From Irpex lacteus (Eukaryota; Basidiomycota; Agaricomycetes; Polyporales; Irpicaceae), in assembly GCA_001986395.2 (NCBI GenBank), contig MQVO02000068.1, positions 1 through 64,000 on the forward strand: a stretch of DNA of 64,000 nt, in the 5' to 3' direction. Both the position numbers and the translations under genes were made by a program. Each line of letters starts with the position of its first letter. Position 1 is the stretch's first letter. This document shows, piece by piece, positions 43,996 through 54,684 of the stretch. A model generated the notes under the pieces. The model ran no database searches. It had not been told where the DNA came from and saw only the letters and a list, made by a program, of their open reading frames with translations.

Positions 43996-45431
43996 ATGTC
44001 AGCTGAGCTGCCCGAAGAAATCATAGACATGATCCTCGCCGCTCTAGCAGGCGATACCAGCTCGGGAAACCCAGCCAACGGATCGCAAGTCCAGCACCGA
44101 CAGGAGGCAAAACTAGCTCTGTCGGCGTGCTCTCTCGTCTGCAAGCGTTGGAACAACATCACCCTCCCACACCTGTTTCGGTCGATCGTGATCGTAGCTC
44201 ATGGGAAAAGCCTGCGACCCCGGGCCCAGTACTTCGCACGTACACCTCAGATAGCGACGCACGTACAGGAGTTGTACATCGTGGACCATGAAACGGATGC
44301 CTATCAGCTGGACATGCTTCTGCAAGCTCACCGGTCGCTACGAAATCTGGACTTGAAGGATGTTTGTGTTCAGCACCACTCCGTTACTGCGACCCCTTCG
44401 ACACCGCGGCTCTCGGACGATTACATCATAGAGAAACTCAGGTTCGAAGACAACTCGTTACAACCCTTCTATCTGTGCGCCAGCATCGTGAACCTGCTTT
44501 CTCTGTATGCAGAAATTGGCGAGCTGTGCGTGGAAGTCTACGACAGTGAAGAGACGGACGATAGATGGCCTACTGAAGACGAGGTCAAATCGTTCGTAGA
44601 GAGTAGCATTATCGGGCACACTCAAATACGAAAGTTGCAGTGCGGGGGACAGTGGATCGGGGGATTTTTCACTCCTTCGTATCTACTCAAGACCGGTGCC
44701 CTCGACCATCTTACCCACCTGACATTCCGTCTATTGGACACTTCCAAGTGGGAGGCGTTCTTCGACCTTGTATCGGCAACCAGGTCGACGCTGATAGGGT
44801 TACGGATCGAGATCGTCTCCTTCACTGAACGTGGTACGTCTTGATGAGATCGCAGACTGTATTTCCGGCCTTTGACACAGATACTGCCGTTCTTCTAGGT
44901 GCCGACCACGATGTCGCCGCAATGAAGGACGCTCTTGCTACCTGTGATCTTCTGGAGGAGCTCAGTATGATTTTATCCCTCGAACATGCCACCGGAATCC
45001 ACAAGTACATCCGCCATCCAGATGGCAAGCGGCTCTGCTATTCATTCGGAGGCCACGAAGCCAGCTGGCTCGCAGCCGTTCGCATTCTGGGATCGGTACC
45101 GACCACCTGTCTTCGCAAAGTTACTCTGGGTCTACAAGGCACTCTAATCGATGCGCATATTCTGGCATGGGATCAGTTCAGAGCGTGGTGCTCTGGTGCT
45201 CCTCGTCTGGCGGAGGTAACCGTCGAGCTAGAACAGGCGTTCGACCAGCGGCCGTGCCTTGCGTACGAGATGCGCGACTTCAAGGACATATTCACTCCCA
45301 CGTTTATCGTACCGCTTGGTTACAGTCTAGTGATCTCAGTGCCGCATCCGGGCTATCAAATTTGCACCTACCATGATTGTACCCACGACAGTTGTCGTAG
45401 GTTTCAAGCAGAGCAGAATGCTCGGGCTTGA
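43996..45431 (+). CDS. F-box protein, 462 aa (F-box C1)
   Basis: Exons 43996-44833 and 44881-45431 (1,389 nt, 463 codons), with a 47-bp GTACGT...CACAG intron in phase 1. The F-box is at the extreme N-terminus: MSAELPEEIIDMILAALAGD, then CSLVCKRWNNITLPHLFRSI. The rest is leucine-rich: ARTPQIATHVQELYIVDHE, SLRNLDLKDV, IVNLLSLYAEIGELCVEV, LDHLTHLTFRL and the conserved tail AWDQFRAWCSGAPRLAEVTV, ACLAYEM-like, HDSCRRFQAEQ. The probable role is SCF substrate receptor. It has an inverted paralogue 14 kb away (59009-60447) with the same intron position, but there the acceptor is mutated. No TATA box found. Confidence 0.87.
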
Positions 45432-46152
45432 AACTTCGATAACCGGAAAGGACGATGAGAAGTCATCCCTCCCGCCCCTCCCGTCCTCCCGTCTCTCTTC
45501 TTATCCCTATTAATCCATAGCACCAGCGTCGTCCTCCACTCACATTACACGAGCTTACCATCTTCCGCTCAACGTCCCGCCTCTTCTCACGAGTCGCAAA
45601 CGTCTAGCTGACTTCGAACATCTATATCTTGCCCACCGACGCCTCAGGCCTTCTCCCCAGCAAAACTGCAAACCCAAACTCGCTCCACAGACAGACGACC
45701 ATCGCCCTAACTTGAACCCTCCAATCACCCAAACTCTCTCCCACCCGCCAGGCCCTCGTGCCAGTGCGTTAAAGTACACCCATAACTGCGTGTACGACGA
45801 CCAGTTCGTACCGAGGAATACCGACGATTAGAAATATCGTACTTGCAGTTGCACTGGCACGACTTTCATTAAGTAACATTGTAAAATAGAACAGCACTCG
45901 TGCCAGCGCGTTAGAGTACACCCAGAACTGCGTGGACTTACCACTACGTACCAGTTTGATACCGACGATTAGAAATATTGTACTCGCACGACTTCCATCG
46001 TAATCGTAAAATAGATCATCAGAAGACATAGAGTACTCCAACGAATTCCATTCCATCGCATATCGTACAGTTGCATCAAATATGTAGCGTTGACAAGCTA
46101 GAATCATAGAGAAAACGAACGAACGAAGGCCAGCCTAATATTCGTTCTCCGT
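45432..46152. repeat. Intergenic with a roughly 140-bp tandem duplication
   Basis: Bases about 45757-45875 and 45898-46012 share cgtgccagYgcgttaRagtacacccaRaactgcgtg...taccgacgattagaaatat. The remainder is pyrimidine-rich 3' flank. A minus-strand open frame here is only repeat reading. Confidence 0.55.
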
Positions 46153-48488
46153 CTACTTCACTTTCGTCAAGTTGACAGCCCCACTCGGCGCATCAGGAGA
46201 CGAGACGAGTTGGAACCCAACCCCGATGTACGCCAAAAACCGATTAATACTCTCCTCCCTCGACTCCTCCTCCTCAACCACCTCACCCACCTCTTCACCC
46301 TCCTTCCCTCCCTCCTCCTGCCTCTCCTTCTCCTGTCCCTGACCATCATCGCCCTCCTCAGCCTCCCCAACATCAGCAAGCTTCGACTTCTCCGGATACC
46401 GAACCCGCACAAGCCCATACTCCCTCATCAGCGCCCTCGCCTCCTCCGTCCCCAGCCTTATCAGACTCGTCAGATCTCTCGGGAACAGAGGTGAGGGTGT
46501 CAACGGCTGCACAGGCATCTCGAGCTTCGGGAGCAATCGCGACTTGGGGTTGACTGCACTGCGAGAGTTGGAACGAGAATGGGTGTGGGAGGCAGATTCA
46601 GAGAAGACGCGCGCGGTGAGGGGGAGCGCTGTGGGTGTTTTGTCGGTGTATGCTGAGACTGCACCTCCGAGACCGCCAGCGGCGTACGGCCCAGGGATGG
46701 TCACCTGCAGCGGCGTGCTGCCATTCCCGTTACCATTCCACTCGGAACGGGGAAGGGGAGGAGGACGCAGGAGGGGCATGAGTGGTTCGTCGAGTGAGTT
46801 GGCGCGGATGAGGGCGTTGTGTCTTCTTGCTTCTCTGTTGACGAGGCGACGAGTTTTATGGTGGATCATTGTTCTGTTGAGGCGCATGTATGGTGGGGGA
46901 GAGACTTACGAGTTGTGCAAGCTAACTTTGACCTCCATGATCTGCCTCTTATAACTAACAACATCCTCCCTCAGCTTCTTCGGTATCTGTTCCTGCAACT
47001 ACACATCCCAATCAATCAGCCACTCTTCTCCACCCTCTCCCACTCTTCCCCCAAACTCCCCCTCCAAACAGAAATAAATAAAATAAACTCACCTGCACTC
47101 TCACCCGCTCAGCGATCTCCCTCTGCACGACCTCCCTCACAATCTCACTCGCCGTCTCCCGGAGGCGACTGTACAGCTTCGTGCGCACCTCCTCGAGGAG
47201 GAGCGTTTTCATGTCTTGCATGCGTTGTTCTTGGCGTTTGTGTTGGTCGTCGAGTTGTTTGCGGACTGAGGATATCTATGGGCGTATGCGTTAGCGGGTA
47301 CAGTACGTTCGAAGTTAGAGTTGCAGTCGGAAGGGAGAGGGGAGTGGGGATGGTGAAGGGAGATAGAGAGTGAGGATGGAGATGAAGGAAACTCACCTGG
47401 CTAACAGCCTCCATCGCAGCAGGCAACGTCGCCACCTTCACAGTCTGTTCTCCAAGCGTATCAAACGTAGCACCCAACGTCCCCAACATCTGCTTCATAG
47501 TACCCAACAGCTCGTCCACCACTTCTCTATCCTCCGCGTTCCCTCCTCCTCTGTCTCCTCCTCCTGCTCCAAGTCCTCCTCCACTGCCTCCTGCTCCAAT
47601 TAACCCGAGACGAGATTGAATAGAAGTAGGCCTCGAGAGCGCCGGGATAGTAGGGATAGTAGGCAGGTACGGAACAGTACTAGGCGCACCGGGGATGGAC
47701 GGGAGAGTGGGCGGAGGCGGGAGGACGTACGAGCTGATGCTGTCGGTGCCTATACGCGGGATCGACTGGCGGGATCCGGAGCGAGATGGAGAAGGGGAGG
47801 AAGGAAGAGGAGGGAGAGGGGGGAGGGCGGGGCTTCGGGCGCCGACTGAGTTGGGTGTCATGGGGAGTTTTACGTCTTCTTCTTGGTCTTGGTCGTGCGT
47901 TGAGTTTGATTTAGAGTTGGAGGCGTTGGAGGTGATGTTGGGGTGAAAGTCACCGCTTCGAACTTTCTCGTTCATCGTACGTGTGAACACGTCCTCCAGC
48001 TCTCCGACACCGACGCCAGGGATCCCAACGCTCCGAACCGTAGGCGTCCGCGCGCCTCTCCCCTCTCCTGCCTCTCCTCCTCCCTCTGTACCCCCTCTTC
48101 CATTCAAGCTGACATTGAGATTGGAGTTGGAGCGAGAAGAAGAACCAGGAGAGCTCTCGGCAGACCTGAAACTCGCCTCGCTCAAGGGCGAGAGCGGCAC
48201 AGTCGACACACTCGTATGATACCCCCGATCAGACGATCGCCTCGTCGACGTAGTGGACGTAGAGTCTGAGCTGGCCGAAGACTTTCGAGGTGTCGAGGGC
48301 GTTGACGTCAATGATGTTGGGTTAGCGGGGTACGGGTTTGGCGGGTACTGATTAGGAGCTGGTGGTGGTAGTTTGCTGTTGCGTTGAGTGGTGGAGGAGG
48401 AAGATGGAGTGCGGTGGTGTTGAGTTGACGTTGAAGTTGACGATGGTGTGGAGGGGGAGGAGATGGAAGAGGCCCTTTTGCCTATCAT
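46153..48488 (-). CDS. Coiled-coil protein with disordered N-terminus, 681 aa
   Basis: Minus-strand exons 48488-47397, 47275-47093, 46998-46910 and 46834-46153 (2,046 nt, 682 codons). Residues 1-360 are Ser/Thr/Pro-rich. A predicted coiled coil spans about residues 330-470: DELLGTMKQMLGTLGATFDT, SVRKQLDDQHKRQEQRMQDM, LYSRLRETASEIVREVVQRE, LREDVVSYKRQIMEVKVSLH. After it come ALIRANSLDEPLMPLLRPPP and LIRLGTEEARALMREYGL, with an acidic run and the tail FLAYIGVGFQLVSSPD. No enzymatic motif. The alternating Leu/charged helix suggests an oligomeric structural or scaffold protein. I do not recognise the family. An alternative acceptor 36 nt upstream of exon 4 would also keep frame but leaves an intron that is too short. 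Confidence 0.75.
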
Positions 48489-50388
48489 TCTGAATGATAG
48501 ACCGAAGGGGACGAGGGTGAGGAGGAGGGGGTACGTTGTTGATCGCTTTTGCTGTCCTCTGCTTGTACGAGGTCGTTTCCGAAGCTACACTGCCTTGAGA
48601 CTATGCGACTTGAGGTAATTTGGCTTCGCTATGATCGAGCGTAAATGAAGCTTGCGGTGTACACGATGAGCCGAATGCCTGGCGAAGGGCAGTCAGTATA
48701 GGATGAGCAGGCGAGGGAGAGATCGATCTGGCGGGTGAGGTTTACGGAAGATGAAGTGCACAGTGCGCAGAAGGACGTAATATTAATGAAATTTGCCGGA
48801 GGATAGCTTTGCGTAGTCGTTCTGGAGATACAAAAGCCTGAACGCAGATGGTCGAGTAAGTGAGTCAACGGAGGTACGTGTTGAGTAGCAAAGTGAGATG
48901 GGGTGAGTGAGAGGACGATTGGGTTCACGTACCCCAGGTCTTGAGAATATCTAGAGCTGCCACGCGAGCAGGTCATACTATAACAAGGTCGACGAGAGTC
49001 ATCATCGCATCGATGGACATCCAGCAGGCAGTTGTACGCGTGTCAGGAGTTTGTGTATGTAAGAAACAACGTGGATGTCGCGAGGCTTCCCGCCAAACAG
49101 CCAAATAGGGTCTTCGAATGCTTGTAGCTGTTGTTCGCCGTCTTCACCTGTACAAGCTTGGTTCTGAGGTGGCTATAAGAGTCTTTCTGCAGGTAGGAGA
49201 TGTAAGTCGGCTGTTCGAGAAGTACGTTGCTGTGAGGAGGAGTTGGGTATTCCGGAGACTGAGATTGGAGGGCCGAATGCCATGGCGAAGCGATGCCAGT
49301 TTACTTTGTACATGCGTGTCGGTCGCGTCGGTCAGCATTCGGATTATGATATGTATTCGGGAAGTGCTGTGCGCGTTGTGCTGCCAAGTGCGAGGGGCTG
49401 TAGTCAATGTCGGACTCGCTGTTGACCGAACACATGTGACCGTGGCCAACGACGGGCGCCAAGAGCAATGAGAATTGTTGACGGCTGTTTGTCGCTTGTT
49501 ATTTTACCGTGAACACTGAACAGCCATATCGTGGCCACTTCGACCAAGAGATGTCTATGACGGAACGCTCAGATGGCCTGTTGCTCTCAAGGGAAAATAG
49601 CCAGGGTCCATATTCGAAGGCGACTATGGCCATTGTGTTAACACCGTGACCTTGTTCTCCTCTCTTGTTATTCACCGAGTAGGACGCCCTTCTGAGTCGT
49701 TACCACAATTCCCCATACTTGGTGAGTTCCTATGCTCTAGTACCACCTACAAATACCCATAACTCCTTTAGACATATTGGCCATTTTTGACATCGTCATT
49801 GCCCCGCCCCGTCGCGCCGTACACCGCTAACGTTCTAACCTTCCCCATAATATCGACAGAGCAATGCGTAACGACACACCCTATCCCGAATATCCACGCC
49901 ATTTTCCTGTGCCAACGACTCTAGAAATTCTCCACAGAACGAATAGTACTGACACTCATACCCTAGATACACGGAAACGCATAGCTTAAACTTCGAATAC
50001 CTACGTGCGTCACGCGTCGTGCACTGACCCCTTCAAGGATACACACCGCTCCAACCGGCACCGGATAATATCCATATCTCAATCATGGATCTCAATCTTC
50101 TGCTCGGAACAATGTTATCTTGACCACGGAAGGTCCTAATCCCATGTAGGTGTCTTGTTGGACAGAAGGCGGTGTCCTATTGCTTAGACGCCCAGATGTG
50201 GCACTGCGTGCGTTTCCAGGTTGCGACTGAGGCGTGGCCGTTCCTTGGCCTTCTTCATCCTTTAACGTGCTACGCGCGCGAACGTATAAAAAGGACGGCA
50301 CAACGAAGCTATCGCTATCATTACCCTTCTCCTCACATTCCCGCTACAGTAGCTCCTAACTCTCAGGCGGTCACTTCAGATCGAAAAG
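48489..50388. other. 1.9-kb intergenic region with a TATA box
   Basis: No gene I can support. A 117-codon plus-strand frame at 49118-49471 overlaps an equally long minus-strand frame and neither looks coding. A strong TATA box (TATAAAAAGG, 50285-50294) sits 95 bp upstream of the next gene's ATG, followed by a pyrimidine-rich leader. Confidence 0.5.
50285..50294 (+). promoter_or_regulatory. TATA box of the 50389 gene
   Basis: TATAAAAAGG on the plus strand, 95 bp before the ATG at 50389, with a CT-rich stretch in between. This is the clearest core promoter element in the window. Confidence 0.6.
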
Positions 50389-51182
50389 ATGCACTCACAC
50401 ACAGTATACCGCGATAGAGACGCTATGGCCAGGAACGCAGCCCACGAACGGATACCACGTGTACCAAAGTCGGAGGGCAAAGGCAAAGCATCTTCGTCTT
50501 CTGATAAAGACAAGGATGGCAAGGAGAAAGAAAAAGATGAGCCTACGACGATCATGACTTACTGCTACGGCGAGCAACGAGTCTACGTCAGCCACACACA
50601 CGACTACGACGTACGTCTCTCACTCTAACATCCCCAATCCTCACACTCACATACACCAAAAACCAGACGGCCCTCTCCCTCGCCTTCCAAGAATTCCCCG
50701 AATTCGACCCCACAGGCCCCGAGCGCATGCAATTCTCCATAGCAGTCCGCGTCAAAACCGGCGACGCACGCGTCCGCGTCTCCCGCTCCGCCTGGCCCAA
50801 CGTCGCAGCGCAAATGCGCCAATGGGAAGTCGTATACGTGAACCAATTGCCCGTCGGCGCGCCTGTGCCCAGGTCGCCTTATCCTCCGCTCAAAGAACTT
50901 GAACTTGAGCACCAGAATTTCGAACATGAGGAGGGTGGTGAAAGGGAAAAGGAGGGAGCGGGTGTGGAGGGGTTGCCGAAGTATGAGCCCCCGGCAGAGG
51001 GGTCGCAGTTCTTGACGGTCGACGCGGATGAGAAGGCCTCTTCTAGGCCGAGAACAGCATCACATTCGCGCTCGCCTACGCATTCGAGACCTGCTTCGAC
51101 ACACTCACGGGCGAGCTCGCGCGAGAGGTCGCCTGGGCTGGGTGATAGGGTCAAGAACTGGTTCAAGAATGATTCGGACTGA
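50389..51182 (+). CDS. Small charged protein, 245 aa, unknown
   Basis: Exons 50389-50610 and 50667-51182 (738 nt, 246 codons). It starts MHSHTVYRDRDAMARNAAHE, followed by a Lys/Glu/Asp/Ser-rich linker (KGKASSSSDKDKDGKEKEKD). A compact middle domain follows (TTIMTYCYGEQRVYVSHTHD, ALSLAFQEFPEFD, MQFSIAVRVKTGDARVRVSR, WPNVAAQMRQWEVVYVN), then a Ser/Arg-rich tail (SHSRSPTHSRPASTHSR). The middle domain, about 75 residues and beta-rich, reads like a conserved ubiquitin- or C2-sized fold, but I cannot assign it. No signal peptide. The TATA box at 50285 supports the start. The tail ends LGDRVKNWFKNDSD. Confidence 0.75.
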
Positions 51183-52762
51183 GACTTTACTTGACTTTTT
51201 TCGTTGATCGAAGGGCTTTTGAGTTTTCTTTCTTTCTTCTCTTTTCTTTGTTGCCTTATTCTTTTGGACGATCTTTGCTCAGTACTTCCTTGACCTTGCA
51301 TTTACCCACCTTGACAGTCATCCCGACCCTATACCCCAACACCATCCTTCTTGTTCACTTCACCGCCCTTCATTTCAACTGTCATACCCATTGAAGCACC
51401 TGCGTCCTTGGCTCCTCGTACCGCTTCTCTCCAAGGTCTTTCAACAACCCTCCCGACTAGATTCAAACATGTACCCATACCACTTAGCATGTATCACTAA
51501 AAACCGATTTCTTACACTCTCACGCTGAAGAGCTTCCAGTTTTGTTTTTCACATAGCTTAGTTGCATAATAGAATAACACCCTGTATACGTCTTCTGCAT
51601 CGCTTTCATCGTAGTAGTCCTTCTTCAATATCATATCATTGTTGGGATTACGGTTAGGATATCTGTGTGCATAGCCTAGAAGACGGCATCTATGGTTTGG
51701 CTCAGTCTCAGGCTAAGAGAAACGGAGGTCCCTGCGCACCCACTGCTTTTGCTTCCTATATCGCGTAAATCATAATCGTGAAGCACAGGTTAGGATGCCG
51801 AACTTTCACGATCATATGTCAAAGACAGTTACCACCCCAAAGATTATACGAAGACACACCGTACCGCCCTCCCAACACCAACACGATACGTGCATAGCAA
51901 GTACTCCCAGGTATCACGATATGCATATACTCTACCATCAGATCTTGACGTTTCTATATCCATATATCCACCGCATTCCGGTACGAGTACATCTACTCGC
52001 ACCAATATCACCGGCGGGTAAGTACTGGGACTGCGACCAAGGATCCTATCAGACATCCAAATATCCATCATAAGCACTGTACCAGTTATAATTAATCAAC
52101 GATCGACGATTAGCCTACCGCACAGATCGTCACAGCTTCTACGTTCCATTGCGTATTTGACTGCGGTTGTGTTTCCAATTACATAGAGGCACAGGAACAT
52201 ACAGGAGCCTATATGGATATGAATACGGTGAGCTACGGCCAAATCAATGAGCGCTGGGTGTGGAGTTGGTGAGCGTCTCGTTTGCAGCGGATACTAAGTT
52301 GAAGGTTATGGTCGTACACACCGACCACGGCACAAGTACCTTTCTGCTGACTTGTAATCGCTTTTTCATGTCGGAAGTTCATGCAGAATTTGCAGACGAC
52401 CATCCCCGTCCTTGTATAGTAGATAGTATTTAGCCCATGCGCAAAGTCGGAGAGCAAATGGTTCCGACGCCTGTTTCTCCATACCAGAGTACAGCCTGCA
52501 CGCATTGGCATCGGTGTCCGATGTCTAATTTTCACCTCAAGACGAGTATCGCTCTGATGTCCGTGAATGACGGACACGGTCCAATCTTCACGAAGTTCAT
52601 TAAACTTTTATCCTCCAAGATAAACACGTATCGTATGTAAAACCACGCTGAGATAGGAGGTCAGTATCCAGCGGCCACACAGGGTATCAGAACCAAATAT
52701 AACTCACTCAATCGATTAAAATTCACCGAGTACCACCCTCCCATCACCGACATTTCAAACTA
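51183..52762. other. 1.6-kb intergenic region, nothing recognised
   Basis: Convergent 3' flanks of the 50389 gene (plus) and the NAD kinase (minus). 51183-51260 is a T-rich 3' UTR-like stretch. Short frames on both strands show no coding character. Confidence 0.5.
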
Positions 52763-54382
52763 TCACGTCCGACTATGCCTCAACAACGCCTTACTCCTAA
52801 ACGTCGCATTATACTGCAACAAATTATTGATATCCCTCACCCAATCATCCTCCTTACCCGGCGGTACGCCCTCCGCTCCTCGCTCGTCTTCAGGCTCAGC
52901 GATGGATGAGCGATTTATGCAGGGGACTGGGTACAGTGATGCTTGTACGGTAACTGACTCGCCGGGCTTTAGGTGGTAGGAGACGGCGCCATCCATGGAT
53001 AGACCTGCTTCGGCTCGTGAGCGTTCGGAGACCTGAGAACAAAGTAAAAGGTCAGTGTTTGGGTTATAAATTACAATAACATGGCGAAGGTGAGAAGAAA
53101 TGGAATAGATTATACCTTTAGGACTATGGTAGACGATGATGGAAATACGAGTGGACGGAAGGAGAGGCTCCGTGGACATATGGGCGTGAGCACGAGTGCA
53201 CTGAGCGACGGATGAACTATGGGCCCTCCGGCAGACAGGGAGTAGGCTGTGGACCCAGTTGGTGTTGACACGATTATTCCGTCTGACTAAGAAGGGTAAT
53301 TCCAATATCATTGTTTGCTCAGCGTCGTGACGGAGGATTTGTAAAACAATGTTCCACTTACCACTGCTTCTGTCAGGTGTTGTCCATCCACATACACGTC
53401 TATAGTGTTCAAATGCGGACTTGCGCCTCTGTGCAATGCAACTTCGTTCATCACCTGCCACGCTAAATGTCATAAGAAAGCAAGCGACTGTCAGCGCCAC
53501 CTGGAAAGGGTCCAGAGAATGAAGGTTATAACGCACGCTCAGCGTCCTTTTCGGACCCATCTTTACGCTGGAAGGAGCATGACAGACGCATGCGGTGTAG
53601 CACCGTCGCTTTGCCTTCAAACGCGCTCTCGAGAGCTTTGACAAAGTCGTCGATGTCTATATGGAATGATGAACGAACATATTTTGATTAAGAATGGTGG
53701 GATGAGACGCACGGAAGGGTAGTAGGAAACCTAGCGTGCCCATGGAAAAGCTCAGTACAGGTGGGACCTGACCACTTTTGAATAACGAGGATGCATGGAG
53801 TATTGTACCGTCTCCGCCTAAGGTAACTACGAGGTCGATTTGCTCAGAGTCGACGCCTGTATTGGTGGCCTACTTAGCCTAGGTAGTAAGCCGCACTATC
53901 ACAGGGACGCACCTGGCCTCCATGGTTCAACTCCTTCCGGTCTGTCTTTCCGATCTTCATGGAATACTCGCACGACGGGATGCTCTTCCTTCAGATATCT
54001 ACGCATCCAATGAGCCTACACGATGCCGAACCACAAACAAGATGATGCGTACGACAGTATTGCGGCAATAGCATCCACGACAGGTTTTGTCCTGAGCTTG
54101 TTGACTAGAAGTATAGACTTTGGAGGGACATTAAACTTTTGCGGTCTATGCTGGACGTCATTGTGTGTCAGACTTTCGACACGCGACTTTGGGGCGTACT
54201 AACCGTCGCACAGGATTCTGTGGGTACGTAAAGAAGGTCCTTCTTGGTCCTACCACTCGCGACGATGAAGGTATGCCAGAGACGAGAGTTGAGAATGACG
54301 TGCGAGCGGAAGTGTACAAGAGTGAAGCTAATGTTATTTGTAGTGCCCGACGACGTGCCTGTGACCGAAGGATAGTGAGCAT
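52763..54382 (-). CDS. POS5: Mitochondrial-type NAD(H) kinase, 387 aa
   Basis: Eight minus-strand exons: 54382-54204, 54145-54053, 53998-53913, 53856-53713, 53656-53537, 53462-53362, 53286-53116 and 53032-52763 (1,164 nt, 388 codons). The enzyme phosphorylates NAD(H) at the 2' position of the adenosine ribose using ATP, making NADP(H). The two family signatures are present: [17 protein letters not shown] (GGDGT at about residues 133-137) and [20 protein letters not shown] (about 243-262). Conserved [12 protein letters not shown] and [14 protein letters not shown] (the NEVxxxRG element) also occur. The first 65 residues ([19 protein letters not shown]...[20 protein letters not shown]) are Arg/Ser/Thr-rich and nearly free of acidic residues, fitting a mitochondrial presequence, as in yeast Pos5. 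Mitochondrial targeting is inferred. It is divergent from the Asteroid-type gene with 302 bp between ATGs. The exon 2-3 junction was chosen to preserve frame and is the weakest. Confidence 0.9.
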
Positions 54383-54684
54383 CGTGTTGACCTTATTTTC
54401 GACCGGTATGTTATGTTTGAGGCTGCTTAGAGGTGAGTAGTGAGATGAGAACGGGGAGTCATCTGGGTATGCGATGGACGATGGACGTCAGAGCGTGAGT
54501 CGCGGTGAGAACGAAACGCGCCTGTTCCTTCTTGTGGTCTCCACACCTCTCTTCCTTCCCTCATCTGCTCGCCACCGGCAGAGTTTGTCTACCTCAAAAA
54601 GTCTACAAGACTAGTAAGTCCACATACCTCACCAATTTACAGATAGAAGTGCATACTAACCATACACTCTTCACCAGATCTGGG
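54383..54684. promoter_or_regulatory. Shared divergent promoter (NAD kinase / Asteroid-type nuclease)
   Basis: The 302 bp between the two start codons must hold both promoters. It contains CT-rich blocks (54545-54570) and no clear TATA box. Confidence 0.5.

Noticed and set aside
49118..49471. 117-codon plus-strand frame
   Set aside because: An equally long minus-strand frame overlaps it, and neither shows domain-like composition or splice sites.
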